This document shows, piece after piece, positions 13,101-25,719 of a DNA stretch of 64,000 nucleotides; position 1 is the first letter of the stretch, and the number at the start of each line of letters is the position of its first letter. Both the position numbers and the translations under genes were made by a program. The notes below the pieces were generated by a model. That model did no database searches, was not told where the DNA came from, and worked only from the letters and a program-made list of their open reading frames with translations. The DNA is from Phoma sp. XZ068 (Eukaryota > Ascomycota > Dothideomycetes > Pleosporales > Didymellaceae), in contig RBKR01000015.1 in assembly GCA_004835665.1 (NCBI GenBank), positions 1,284,486 through 1,348,485 of the forward strand, read 5' to 3'.

Positions 13101-16036
13101 ATACTATCTTCTATTTCTTACCTTTCTTTATATATATAAGGTTATATACTCCTTATAGGTCTAGTACAGTAAAGTATTATACTCTAGCTAAATAATCTTA
13201 TAACTTAGATATATTTAGTAATAGGTACCTATTCTTAATAGTAATATTATTAAGTTTCTAATAGTTAATATATAGTTAGTTACTACTATTTTTCTTTAGT
13301 ATAAAGAGAATAGGGTATCCTATAGGTAATTTTAATTATCTAATAAATCTCTTCTTAAGGTTTTTATTAATATACTTATAAAGTACTTAGAGTTCTTTTT
13401 TTAATAGTTTATATATTAGCCTAAAAGTTAGTATCTTTCCTTTTTAGAGCTTAATCTTATAATCCTAGAGTTTATACTATAGTAATACCTTTATAGTCTT
13501 CTTATTATAAAAGAGTTCTTTATAACTCTTATATTTATCTAAGATATTAGAAGGTATACTATTCTTTTTCTTAACTTTTACTTTATAACCTATAGGGCGT
13601 TTAGTATCTATAGAGTTAACTACTCTATCTTAGTATATCTTATTTAAAGAGATATTACTAATCTTCTTCTTATCTACTAGTTATATTATAAACTATATAG
13701 GTCTTAATATAGTAGTACTATATCTATATCTAAATAAAAGCTTAGATATCTTCTAATTAATTCTTAGGTTATACTTCTATAACTAGAGGATTTCTAATAT
13801 AATATTATAGATAGCTATTCTAAAGATATTAAGAGTAAATACCTTCTTATAGTTTTCTAACTTTAATAGTATATTAGTCTTATAAGTAACTATAAAGTTA
13901 TCTAGTATTAACTGCCTATTAGCTACTCTAAGAATATAGGTAATCTCTTTTCTATATAACTAAAGTCTAGCTTATTTTACTATAGCTTCTAAGATATAGC
14001 TACCTTCTACTCCTAAGTCTAATATTACTATAAATCTTTATTTATTAATAAAGATTAGTAGTTTAGTAAGTAAGTCTATTCTAATAGTATTAATAGTCTT
14101 ATACTAGAAGCTAGTTAGTATAGGCTTAAAAAATACTACTATAGTCTAAATCTATAGACTTTCTTCTTATTAGTATAGTATATATATTTCTTATTTATAT
14201 ATAGCTGCTACTAATATTCTTTATAGGCTTTATTAATAATTATCTATATATCTAGAATATTTTTAGAGTATGCGTACTCTAGAAAGTATAATTATATATA
14301 CTTATTAAATAAGTAATCTAAGTATTATACTTATATATACTAATACTATTTCTCCTTATATTATTATATATTAATAGAGAATATTTAGTATCTAACTTTC
14401 TTATTATAATATTCCTTGCACCTATTATATAGGTATTACTCCTATAATATTTTATAGTAAAATAGGTTTTATTTATTATATAATATAGTAGTTTATATTT
14501 ATAGGGCAATTGCTAGTTAAGCAAAGTCTAGTTTATCTTTTTATAGAAGGTTATAATTTTAGCATTTAAGCTTAGCTACTATTATATAGTTTTATTCTAC
14601 CTATTCTTAGAATATTTCTTTAGCCTAATCTTTATTCTATAGTGTGCTATTTATTAATTATTATTTAAATTAGCTTAAGGTGTTAGGGTTATATAAGAGA
14701 TAGGCTTATATATACTTAGCTTCTATTTTCTATATAGCTTATAAGAGTATAGAATATTTTATACTATTATATTATAGATATTCTTTAAGTAGGTCTAGAG
14801 TAAGCTGTCTATAGATAGTGTTATATAACTTATTATTACCTTGCCTAATATTCTTATTATACTCTTATATTATTAGCTTGTTCTTAGAATCTAAAGTCTA
14901 TATAGTATAAGATTTATAATATAGTATCTTAGGCCTAGTATAGATTTCTAGGATCCTAGGTATAGTTTTATATATATATTCTAGCTTAGAGTCTATAAGA
15001 AGTTATCTAATTTCTTTAGTAAGAATTTTCTATTTACTAGTATCTATATTCTTATTATATAAGGTATAGGTAATAATATTAATCTATTAGAAGACCTTAT
15101 TCTTTAAATAATAGTCCTTAGTAAAATATCCTAGCTTACTATAATTATAGTAGTTTCTACTCTTATTCTTATTATTATATTCTTTATTCTTTTTATTCTA
15201 ATATAGTATAGTAGTAGGTCCTTTATAGATATTAGACAAGTCTATTACCTTAGGTCTATAGTATCTACTCTAAGTATTACTATAGATTCTATATCTTATA
15301 TTAGAGTAATAGCTGTTTCTATAGCCTCTATAGTAAGTATTACTATACTATTAGTTATATAGTAGTTAAGGTAACTAGGTTATAACTTAAATATATAGGT
15401 TATTATATAACTCTTATTAAAGTTTATAGAGTTAAATATTAATATTAATAGCTTTGCTAGTAAGGTTATTAAGAGTATTAATTTTTATACTAGTGTATAT
15501 AAGTTCCTTCTTAACCTTAGGCTTTAATCCTTATTAAAATATAGTTATTAGTATAGTATTATTCTAGTCTATATTATAGGCTAAAGCCTAGAATCCTATA
15601 GTATAGTTAGTAGCTAAAGTAGTCTAATAAATACACTATATACTATGTCTAGTAATAACTAGTATATTAGAGACTCTAAAGATTTATTAAACCTTATCTT
15701 TAAAATATCTAAAATTATTAAGCTATATATTATCTTTAATAGATATAGTATTAATTATCTTATTCTATATAAAGGGCTTAATCTATTAAAATATATTACC
15801 TTATATATAAGAGGCTACTAGTTTAACCTTCTAGTCCTTCTTAATAGTTATACCTTAGAAGGTAAAGAAAAGGTTAAACTAAAGTAGCTAGTTCTTAAGC
15901 TTAGATTAATCTCTATAGTAAAGGTCTAGTTTAGCAACCTTAAGTCTATAACTTGCTAGTCCTATATTAGTTATAGTAGAAGTGCTATTAATAATATAAT
16001 CTTTTAATATATTGCTTATTTTTAGAGTATTTAAAA

Positions 16037-16580
16037 TATTAAAGTTATATCTTAAGTAAAGCTTATAAATACTTCTAAGGTTAGTTCTCTAGAATAAATA
16101 GATATATAAGAGATTATAGAGAGTATAGATGCTTAGTAAAATACTATAGTAACTATAGGTAATAATAAGTAGTATAGAGTAGACTATCTATCTTAAAAGT
16201 TAGGTTATAGTAAGAAGTATAGATAGTTAATCTATTTCTTTTAATATATAAGTAGAGTTCTAATAATAAAGTATATTAATTAGGTTAAATATAAACTATA
16301 AGGGTTATATTCCTATATACTATATACTAAAGAGATATATATAGTACTTAGTATTATAATAGCTACTAATTACACTAATTATTAATTACACTAATTACTA
16401 ATTATACTAATTATACTAAGACTAATTATATATATAACTTTATATTATTACCTAAGTAGTAACTAATAATACTTATTATTTATACTTACTTATAATACTT
16501 TCTCTTATATAGTTTAACTATACTGCACTTAGCCTATAATTGTTAACCTTTATTTAGTGTTCCTTAGAATTATAATACTT
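16037..16580 (-). repeat. 5' LTR of the minus-strand element (right copy)
   Basis: Direct copy of 9592 to about 10130 with mostly transition differences, including the same CTAATTA short-repeat run. The right edge is approximate. Confidence 0.72.
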
Positions 16581-16589
16581 TACTTCTTA

Positions 16590-19500
16590 AGTATATAGTA
16601 ATTTAGAATACTACCTTTATAGTATTATATTTAACCTTATTAATTAACTTTATTATTAGAACTTAACCCTAACTCTTAAGCTAGATAGATTAACTATCTA
16701 TACTACTTATTATTAACTCTATAGTTATTATAGTATTTTACTAGGTATTTATACTAACTTCTTTTTATACTAGTATTTATTCTAGAGAACTAACCTTAGA
16801 AGTATTAATAAGCTTTACTAAGTTTATAATATTAATAATTATCTACTTAGAGTATCTATTCTACTATTATCTTTACCTAGAGTATATAGTATTTTAAACT
16901 TATAATATTCTAAAAGTTCTAACTATTAAACCTACTATTAATTAAGTACCTTAGTTATAGTAAAGTATACTAAGTTCTTATAGTCTATATATACTATGAA
17001 ATTAAAGTAGCTTTCTATATAGATTTACTAGTATTCTAGAGCTAATACTATAGCTAGTAGCTTCTTATTATATATATTATACTATTCTTTTAGTCTAGAA
17101 AACTTTTTTAAGTAGTAGATAATAGAGTACTATCTACTATATTATTTCTATATAGTATATACTCTAAGTACTATATCTAATATATTAGTCTTAATTTATA
17201 AAGGCTTATAACTATAGAATATTACTAAGGTATATAGTTTAATATATACCTATTAAAGTAACTTAAATATATTACTTTACTATTAATTCTAGATAAATAA
17301 AGTATTCTTCTAAGTTAATATAGTAAGTAGTAGAGCCTTAGTTAAGTAGTCTTTAATAAAATATTAGTTAAAGTTAATAAATCTAAGAAATTTCTAAATT
17401 CTCTTAACTATTATTAGTATTAGCTAGTCTTTTATAACCTATATCTTACTCTAGCTTATCTTTACTCTATTATAGCCTACTATAAACTCTAGAAATTCTA
17501 GTTTATTCTTATACTATTTATATTTCTTTAGTTTAAGGTATAGGTTAGCCTACTATAAGTATTTTAGTACTTATCTAATATACTAGATATACTTCTTTAT
17601 TATAGTTAAGTAGATAAGAATATTATCTAGGTAAGCTACTATAATTTAATCTAGGTAGGCTTAAAGTATATTATTAATAAGTACCTAGTATATAGCTAGA
17701 GTATTTATTAGCCTAAATAGTATAATAAGATACTTATAGTAGCTATAGTAGGTATAGAATACTATTTTTTACTCTTCTTTTTCTTCTTTTATTTATATTA
17801 GGTTATATACTTTTTATAGATTAAGTGCTATAAAGAACTATACTCTACTAAGTTAATTCTATAACTCTAATATATTAAGTAATAAGTACTTATTTTTTAT
17901 TATAATATTATTTAACTTTTAATAGTTAATATATAGCTATAGGCTACTATCTTTCCTTAGTATAAATATAATAGGATAGCTAGCTAGAAACTCTAATAGA
18001 TAGATTATACTCTTTTTAAAGTTTTTATTAATATATTTATAGAGTACTATTAGTTTCTATTCTAAGAGTTAATATATTAGTCTAAATATTAGTACTTTTT
18101 CTTTTTCTAATTAAATCTTATAATTCTATAGTTTATACTATAATAGTACTATAATTATTTTCTTATTATAAAATAGTTCTTAGTAGTTACTATATTTATC
18201 TAGAATATTAGAAGGTATACTAGCTACTTTCTATTCTCTTACCTTTTATATAGTATATTATTTACTATAGATAGAGTTAACTACCTTATCTTAGTATATC
18301 TTATTACTTAAGAAAATAGTACTAATCTCTTTTATATCTACTAGCTATATTATATACTATATAGAATTAGGTATAATAGTACTCTACTAGTATTTATTAA
18401 ATAAATAGTATACTATTATTTCTACTTATTCTTTAGTAGTACTATATCTATAGTTATCTAATAAGATTTATTATATTATCTAGTTAATATATAGATTATA
18501 CTTCTATAGCTATAGAAGACCTAGAATAATATTATAGGTAGCTATTTCTAGTATATCTAGATTAATCTATTCTCTATAGTTAAGTACTTAGAAAAGTATA
18601 TTTACTACTTTATATATAATAGTATCCTCTTCTAGTATTAGCTTACTATTTACTACTTTAAGTAGGTATAGCTAGTTCTTAAGGTATACTCTAATCTTAG
18701 CTTATTTAATTATAGTATAGAATATATAGTTTTCTTAAGTACCTAAGTCTAAAAGTATAGTTACTTTAACTTTATTTAATTAAGTAAGAAGTTATAATAA
18801 AGTATCTTCTAAAATAGTATTAATAGCTTATTTCTAGCTAAGGCTAGTAAATATATTAACTTACTAATATACCTTATTCCTTATTTAATAGTTATATATT
18901 TAGTATTCTAGCTTATTATATAAGTAATATATTAGTAGCTTACCTATTTTACTAGTTTATTTTTACTATAGCTCCTTATTTAGGATTAATAAGTCTATAG
19001 CTTTTAGTCTATAGTATTTAGCTTATATATTATTATAAATATAGCACTCTATATTTAGTTAGTAGTATCTCTTTTAGTTATTATACTTTAGTATATAGCT
19101 ATACTAGGTTCCTTATAGTAGTTAAATAGAGTATATAAGTATCTAGGCTCTAGAGTTATTTTAAAGTTTTTATTTAAGCTTATAGAGCTAATTATTAATA
19201 TTAGTTATAGTATGTACTAGGTTATCTAGAGTATTAATACTAGTACTAGTATATATTAGCTTTTTCTTAACTTAAGGCTTAAGGCTTTATTAGAATATTA
19301 TAATTAATACTAGGTTATTCTAGCCTATAAGTATAGTAAGTTACTAGAACTTAGTAGTATAGTTAGTAGAAGACTTAGTCTATTAGATATATTAGATATT
19401 TTATTATATAATAACTAATTTATTATAAATTCTAAAAATAGAATAGATTTTATTTTTAAAACTATTAAAATCTCTTATCTAGCTATTTTTCTTCTCTATT

Positions 19501-19870
19501 ATTTTACTTTAGTTATACTATTAGATAAACAGCTTAATTTATTAGAATATAGTTTTATATATATAGCTAGCTATAAAAGTAACTTATTACTTAGTACTTT
19601 ACTTTCTTAGAAGAGATAGAAGAGGTCCTACTATATAAGCTAATTATCTAGCTTATATTACTTTTTATAGAAAATATCTAGCTTATTAATACTAAGTATA
19701 CTCTAAGCTAGAATATTAGTATCTTATATATTTATCTTACTAGGTTAAGAATAACTTAAAGTATTTTCTATATTCTCTAGAAATATACTTATCTTAGAGT
19801 ATTTAAAGTATTAAAGTTATACCTAAGTAAAGCTTATAATATACTATTCTATTAGTTCTTAGAAGTAAGT
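16590..19870 (-). mobile_element. Truncated RIP-mutated Ty3/Gypsy copy
   Basis: Positions 16595-16840 match part of the 1498-1981 LTR in the plus orientation. The following minus strand again reads an RT active site near 17615-17660 (AYLD.IIVAYLDNILIY). Near 19806-19870 an LTR-like start (AAGTTATACCTAAGTAAAGC) recurs. The element is only about 3.3 kb and so is internally deleted or truncated. Confidence 0.65.
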
Positions 19871-20935
19871 ATAAGTAGAGGTAGAATAGGTTACTAGAAG
19901 GTATAGAATAATAGCTTACTATTATTAAGGGGTATACTAGAGTAAACTCTAATATATAAATAAGTTACTTAAAAGTATAGAATAATAGCTAGCTATTATT
20001 AGAGGTTAATAAGAATATAATATATAGTATATTATTAAGTTAAATATACTATCCTAAAGATAGTATCTAGAAGTATTTATCTATAGCTATAGTACTTTCT
20101 TCTTAAATATAGTATTTAAAATAGTAGTACTATTTAAGTAAATTAAGAGCTATATAGCTCTTAGTTAATATACTATATAGTATCTATTCTATAAAATAAG
20201 TAAATTAGGCTATAGGCCTTTCTTTAGTTACTTACTTACTAAGAAGTAAGTACTATTACTTTATTTACTAGTTAAATTATTAAGGATACTTCTATACTAG
20301 TAGGTCTAATTAGTCTAGCTAGATTAAGTAGCTAGCTATTTTTATTACCTAGGTTACTTAAGTATCTACTTTTATTAAATTATAATATACTACTTCTAGA
20401 GTAATTAAGAGTATATAGTAGTATATTAACCTAGAATAAAGTATTAGAAGCTATTTTAATATCTAATAGCTTTCTAAAACTCTTAATAATAATACCTATA
20501 CTATTACTACTAAGTAGAAGATTATCTATAATAAAAAGTACTATACTATAATTAATAACTCTAACTACTCTACTACTACTACTTCTAGTTCTAATAAAGC
20601 TTATAAGATAATTATAGGAAAGGTTAAGCTTAGTAATTTCTAGATTATAGATTATATACTTAAGTTAAGCTAGAAGTATAAGAAACTAGCTTAGGATCTT
20701 TCTAAGTAAGTATTATTAGTATAGTTTAGAGTATTCTAGCCTATAATACTCTCTTCTAACCTATTTAGAAAATATATCCCTTATAGTGCTAACCTCTACC
20801 TTTATAATAGTACTACTAATATTAGCAATAATCTCTATAGTAAGGTTTACCCTGCTAGCTATACTTATAGTAACTTGTCTACTACTAGCTATTATAAAGC
20901 TAAGAAGTATAACTATAAATATAAAATGCAATATT
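19871..20935. other. RIP-mutated DNA, unclassified
   Basis: TA-rich with no motif recognised. Short open frames on both strands near 20761-20983 are low-complexity Ile/Leu/Ser translations and not genes. The change to normal composition occurs at about 20935. Confidence 0.6.
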
Positions 20936-21973
20936 TGTCTATATGTAGCGACACATACTGTATTTAGCATGGATATTATATAGCGTCGTTAATATAGTCT
21001 ACAATCACTACACTATACGGTCAAAACGCTTGGTAAAGGCCAACTGCTGAAGTGAAAGTGTAGTGGAACCAGATTGCTCCTACGACACTCAGGCCGATTG
21101 GTTAGTTTCAAAGCCCTGGTCAAGTTAGATTAAAAGGCGGAAAGCTACGAATTTGCGCTACGACTCTGAGCTTTGATGGGTGGCTCTTTGGCTGGAATCT
21201 AGTATGATGATCTGCCCCGCCAACTATCGATTTTGTATAAGCGGGGTTTGTCTTTGTCTCTGCATACCACTCTTTATGTCCCTAGGTCTCGATCTACGCA
21301 GGTCTCAAGCAAGACACGAAACAAGCATACTACTATTGCAAGCAGGATCTCCAACCGTTGTCGCGAAAAGAGGGGCCAGAGGTAGATCACGCCAAGATCG
21401 TAGCGCGGGGGTGCAATGCTGGTGCGGCACTAGCACTGTGTCTCGTAAGAGGCATAGTTGTCGATCCCCTCTCAACTTTGTTGATACCGCAAGAGGGTGG
21501 CAAGATCGACCTACCGACCGCAATCCCCTACTTTTGAGGGCCAAAGCAAATCCTACCACGGCGTTCGCGAGAGGCGGTGGGTTTTCTTTACCTTGTCCCA
21601 TTGAGCCTACCACAGCCATTAACTGCGAATATGAGAGCTAATTATTACCCGAATGGCAACCACCTAGAGGGGATGGTGCCTTTCCAAATCAAGATCCCAA
21701 ACTGTACATACTTGTATTCTATAGTTCCGGTGGGGAAAAACTTGAAGTACCTGATGTGCCAACAGCGTTGGTAATCTACAAAAGAGAGTTCATTCCATCT
21801 GGACAGCGGGCTGATGTATTCAACTCAATCTTTAATAGCTTGTATACATTATGCACATCAACTATGTAATAGACCAATAGAACTGTAGTTGATTGTAGCA
21901 CATGCAGGTCATAGGAGTATATGCTAGCTAAAGAGAGTCCAAGATAGTGCTAATCAGACTCCGCTGATTTCGT
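20936..21973. other. GC-normal spacer, no confident gene
   Basis: Base composition is normal. A 153-codon open frame (21180-21641) and an overlapping antisense frame show no family motif. They could be remnants of a decayed exon, but I do not recognise one. The 3' end of the NmrA-like gene lies at 21974. Confidence 0.5.
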
Positions 21974-23063
21974 TTACAGATGTGCATGTCGGACGTTCGC
22001 TGAGCTGGCTGTGGGCTCCTTTTTGAATGATGACCAATCATACAGCTTCAATGACTCCTCAACACTCATAAGGCTTTCCATATCCTCTTTGCTCAACATA
22101 TCTTTCCCTTCAACAAATGTAAGACCCTCCCATTGGGGTGTGCCATTTTCCGACAGCCAATTGAAAAATTTCCACTGCGACGCTTGTTCGGCACCCATGT
22201 GACCCCATAATCGAATGTAATCTTCGGGCGAGATCTGCACAGAAGCAGTTGATCCTAATTCGGGGGCAGCTCCCGTCACACGTCCCCAAAGCGCAAGGAA
22301 CGAATCCATGGTCAGCGTTTCAACGTTGCATCGAACAATTGACCCTTGGGGTGGGGGATTCTTGATAAATGATCGAACGAAGATACCTCCGTTTACACCA
22401 CGGTCTCCAACGCATGGGTATGGGGTGTCACCCGGGACAGGGTACAGTGCGATATACTTCTTGGCGCTTGCCTTTGTTGTCGTCAGCGAGGTTCTGGGTG
22501 GCCAGGGAGATAGCATTTCTTACCACATAGACGGGCCTGAAAATATCGTAGAGCAGAAAGTTATCTGCAAATATGGTGAAGATGACGAATGTCGTCTTGG
22601 CGGCGAGGGCTGGCATTTCGTTCGTTATGTGCGTCACAACGCGTCCTTTCCCCTCCAGATGGGGACAGATCGCCTCGCCCTTCGTGATCAGGCTCGTATG
22701 GGGCGCGCAGCTAAAGACTAGTCTCCGTAGGGACTGGATTTTTTCTGCGGCACGGGCAATGTTTTTGCCTTGCTCGAACTCTGCCAGTAACGATTCCTCA
22801 GGTCCGATTTCGAAGAAGGTATCGTAATAGTCGGTGAAGGCGAAGATTGCAGTAGCGCCTTGGAAGGCCCGTTCGAGGCTGCATTCATCGCTCAAATTGG
22901 CGGCAACCATCTCAACCCCTTTTGCGACGAGAGCCTTCGCTTTTTCACTGGAAGGGTTTCTTGTCGTCCCCCTAACCCTCCAACCCGGCTCTTTCAAAAA
23001 CGCCTCGACAATTCCCCCACCCTGTCCTCCAGTTGCGCCAATGACCACAATAAGATTCGACAT
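21974..23063 (-). CDS. NmrA-like NAD(P)-binding reductase/regulator, two exons
   Basis: Model: exons 23063-22524 and 22459-21974, joined by a 64-bp intron (22523-22460) with a GTAAGA donor, a GCTGAC branch-like site and a CAAG acceptor. Joining gives 341 aa in frame, the usual size of the family. The N-terminus starts with a beta strand and the Rossmann loop GATGGQGG. A region with PALAAKTTFVI and FADNF is typical of the NmrA/HSCARG atypical short-chain dehydrogenases, as is the second-exon stretch KYIALYPVPGDTPYPCVGD. Such proteins bind NADP and act as redox sensors or as isoflavone-reductase-like enzymes; which applies here cannot be told. It is transcribed away from the FAD oxidoreductase gene, with a 509-bp shared upstream region. 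Confidence 0.85.
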
Positions 23064-23305
23064 TTTTGTAAGAGTGACGAACTATCTAGCTAAGTTTCTT
23101 CTAGCTGGTGTCTTACTGCTGTCAAGATAATGCTACCACAGCAAAATGAGTTCGTCTGCGTTGCGAGACCTACAAGCTTTAGGCTCGTTGTGCTTTTAAA
23201 TACTTTACTGAGTCCAAGGCACTACGAGCCATTGGTTCCAACACCCCTAGAGCCACATGTACCTTCTGTAACATCGGATAGTTCAATTTCGCCGTCGGGG
23301 GGTTC

Positions 23306-23370
23306 GGTCGTTGGCAGTCGGCCGTCGGCGGTCGGCAGTCGGCGGTCGGCAGTCGGCAGTCGGCAGTCCG
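23306..23370. repeat. 7-bp minisatellite GTCGGCA/G in a divergent promoter
   Basis: About nine tandem heptamers of the type GTCGGCA, GTCGGCG or GTCGGCC lie between the divergent NmrA-like and FAD oxidoreductase genes, about 200 bp before the latter's start codon. The array is CG-rich and shows no RIP. Confidence 0.8.
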
Positions 23371-23572
23371 AGTTTGGATGGATGCTAATTTCCAGTGTCA
23401 TCGCGATTTTAATTACCAATTCTTTGCGTTGCATTTCACATAAATGAAATGTTGAAGATCTGTTTCTGCTGTCGTACATAGTTTCCAATCCTATATAGTG
23501 CTAGACTCCGCTACGACCTGCACGCTCCCGACCACGAGACAATTTCCGCACGAAACGAGATTCCCTATTGCT

Positions 23573-25381
23573 ATGTCGAGATCTGCAACCTCGGGGATCC
23601 TGGTAGAAGCCGAGGAGTTTAATGACTACGGTGGCTGGGTTTTAGATTCGCAATTTGATCTTGAAATGGGCTCGCCGTACCTTTTGGCTCACGGCAACGG
23701 CAAACCAGTTGCAGATGCTACCACTACTGTCTATATCACAGAGGCAGGTGAATACAACGTCTGGGTTCGCGCCAAAGATTGGGTCCCTGGGCATCATCCC
23801 GGACGGTTCACTTTGGGCATCAACGGAAGTGTACTCGACGCCGTTTTCGGTGCAAATGACAAGGACTGGGCATGGCAGCATGGGGGAATTGTAAATCTAT
23901 CCGCAGGAGATAATCGACTTGCGCTTCACGACTTGACCGGATTCTGTGGGCGCTGTGACGCCATATTCTTTACCCGTGGAGACACTCAGCCGCCAAACAC
24001 TGCCGAAGAGGCATCCCGTGCATGGCGGCGAAAAATGCGCGGTCTGCCCAGTCAGCCAATTGATATGGGAAGTTTTGACGTTGTGGTCGTTGGCGGTGGT
24101 GTACCGGGATGTGCAGCTGCATTGACCGCGGCACGACTGGGAGATCATGTAGCTCTTGTCCAGGACCGTCCATGTCTAGGAGGCAATGCTAGTGTCGAAA
24201 TCGGACTTTCGCCGCGTGGAATGACAGGTCCGTTGATTGAGGAACTTTCTCGCCGCGACAACAACGGTGACTTGTACGCGAAGAAGCTACTTGATGCCGA
24301 AGACAATGTCACCGTTTTCCTCGAGCATACAGTCTACGAGACGGCTGTTGTAAACTCCATCATCGTTTCGCTAAACGCTCGCGACGCCCGAACCGGGCGG
24401 GAGATCCGCCTTTCAGCCCCAGTATTCATCGACTGCTCTGGAAAAGCCCTTCTTGGAATATGCTCAGGTGCCAAGACGCTTTACGGCCAGGAGGGCCAAG
24501 CCGACTACGGGGAAAGTCTGGCGCCCGCTCAGGCTAATAGCATGCATCACGGAAATACTGTCTTCTTCCGCACTCGAATGGCCAGCTCCGCTGTTGCATT
24601 CCCTGACGTACCGTGGGCTACCGATGTTGCCAAAGACTATTCGGACTTGCGTGGCCAACTCCGCACACCTGGTCTGGAAAATGGACCAGGCCCTCTTGTT
24701 GTTCCGGCAAACTTTGTGCCAGATCCTCCTTCTGACCTGCGTATGAAGGGACCGCTCACGCATTTTTGGGAGTATGGTCAGTGGCTTGATCCTTACAAGA
24801 AGGGCGAGCATATCCGCGATCACTTGCTCCGCGCCATTTACGGTACTTTCTGGAATGTTAAAACAATGGAGCCTGAGAATTACGCGAACCTTGACTTTGA
24901 CTGGGTGGCTTATGTTCCTGCACAGGGTGAGTATCGACGATACCAAGGCGACTACGTTCTTACTGAGAACGATATCCGAAATCATAAGCCGTTTCCGGAT
25001 GCTGTGGTACAGAACGCGGGAGCTTTCTGCCTTCACTACCCGGGGGATGAAAAGTATGACTTTCGCCTCAAGGCCTGGGAATGGGACGAACGTGACCAGA
25101 GGCCATATGACATTCCTTTTCGATGCCTATACTCGACCAATATCTCGAACTTGTTGATGGCAGGGAAACACATCAGCACAACACATATTGCCGGTTCCAA
25201 TGCTAAGTTCATGGGCAATGGTGGACAGCATGGTATCGCCACAGCAGCCGCGGCTCACTTGTGCAAAAAGTATAAGATTCAACCTCGGGAGATCTACGAG
25301 AGGCACCTTTCAGAGCTAAAGACAGTCACTTCGATACCAGGACTGGGTACTTGGGACAGGAAAGCAGATAACCGGTTGTGA
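23573..25381 (+). CDS. FAD-dependent oxidoreductase of bacterial type with N-terminal beta-sandwich domain
   Basis: Intronless, 602 aa. The first true ATG is 23573; an upstream in-frame GTG at 23498 is not a credible fungal start. Residues about 8-140 start ILVEAEEFNDYGGW and contain VADATTTVYITEAGEYNVWVR and LALHDLTGFCGRCDAI, resembling the carbohydrate-binding-like module found in front of FAD_oxidored (PF12831) proteins of Bacteroidetes and Planctomycetes. A dinucleotide-binding loop VVVGGGVPGCAA follows at about 170-182, then RPCLGGNAS. The C-terminal CLYSTNISNLLMAGKHIS and the TAAAAHLCKKY helix close the FAD site. The substrate is unknown. The absence of introns beside intron-containing neighbours, and the bacterial domain pairing, suggest horizontal transfer. 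No signal peptide is apparent. Confidence 0.85.
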   Translation: MSRSATSGILVEAEEFNDYGGWVLDSQFDLEMGSPYLLAHGNGKPVADATTTVYITEAGEYNVWVRAKDWVPGHHPGRFTLGINGSVLDAVFGANDKDWAWQHGGIVNLSAGDNRLALHDLTGFCGRCDAIFFTRGDTQPPNTAEEASRAWRRKMRGLPSQPIDMGSFDVVVVGGGVPGCAAALTAARLGDHVALVQDRPCLGGNASVEIGLSPRGMTGPLIEELSRRDNNGDLYAKKLLDAEDNVTVFLEHTVYETAVVNSIIVSLNARDARTGREIRLSAPVFIDCSGKALLGICSGAKTLYGQEGQADYGESLAPAQANSMHHGNTVFFRTRMASSAVAFPDVPWATDVAKDYSDLRGQLRTPGLENGPGPLVVPANFVPDPPSDLRMKGPLTHFWEYGQWLDPYKKGEHIRDHLLRAIYGTFWNVKTMEPENYANLDFDWVAYVPAQGEYRRYQGDYVLTENDIRNHKPFPDAVVQNAGAFCLHYPGDEKYDFRLKAWEWDERDQRPYDIPFRCLYSTNISNLLMAGKHISTTHIAGSNAKFMGNGGQHGIATAAAAHLCKKYKIQPREIYERHLSELKTVTSIPGLGTWDRKADNRL

Positions 25382-25719
25382 TGCTTCATTACTTTCCTCA
25401 GCATTGACTGTAGTATGAAAAAGCAGACCAACAACATGAGAGAAATTTAGGCTTAAGGGGTGTGAAAAATATTTCTTGTAAGATTTCTCTAAGGATTAGC
25501 TAGCTTTCATGCGATATAATTCGACTTCTATGCTACTCTTTTATCTCTGTCACTCGGGAACTATAAAATAGACGGAGGAACGACTAAATTGATGCGTACG
25601 AAGCGTTCATGCATGACAATGTCTTCAATTAAACCCCAAACATGGATATATGTATATTAAAACCTTCTCGTTATCAGCCTTCATGAAGGAATATTGTGCT
25701 TCGAGAGGTGGAGTCGTCT
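25382..25719. other. Intergenic 3' regions of two convergent genes
   Basis: This is 338 bp between the convergent FAD oxidoreductase and metallo-hydrolase genes. It is AT-moderate and holds no open frame of note. It presumably contains both polyadenylation regions. Confidence 0.5.

Larger units (their letters stand above)
9592..16580 (-). mobile_element. RIP-mutated Ty3/Gypsy element on the minus strand
   Basis: Two direct LTR copies of about 535-545 bp (9592 to about 10130, and 16037 to about 16580) flank an internal region whose minus strand reads chromodomain/integrase near 10850-12300, RT near 12900-13500 and protease/gag further right. At about 12955-13000 the reverse complement reads YLDRIVVAYFNNILVY, the RT active site with DD changed to NN. 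The stretch 10795-11430 is repeated at 42215-42850. No convincing target-site duplication was found: the flanks CTTTT and CTTTA are near-matches only. Confidence 0.78.

Noticed and set aside
9592..16580. Exact 5-bp target duplication for the minus-strand element
   Set aside because: Flanks CTTTT and CTTTA differ by a change RIP does not make, so it is not claimed.
1..20935. Giant Starship-type element
   Set aside because: No DUF3435 captain gene or matching border was seen; the block is explained by nested Ty3/Gypsy copies.
20761..20983. Two overlapping 65-69 aa ORFs
   Set aside because: Low-complexity Ile/Ser/Leu translations of RIP-mutated DNA on both strands.
21180..21641. 153-aa ORF
   Set aside because: No family motif, long antisense overlap, low Met and odd composition; probably chance or exon debris.
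23498..23572. Longer N-terminus of the FAD oxidoreductase
   Set aside because: It begins with GTG; the family's conserved start (ILVEAE) follows the ATG at 23573.
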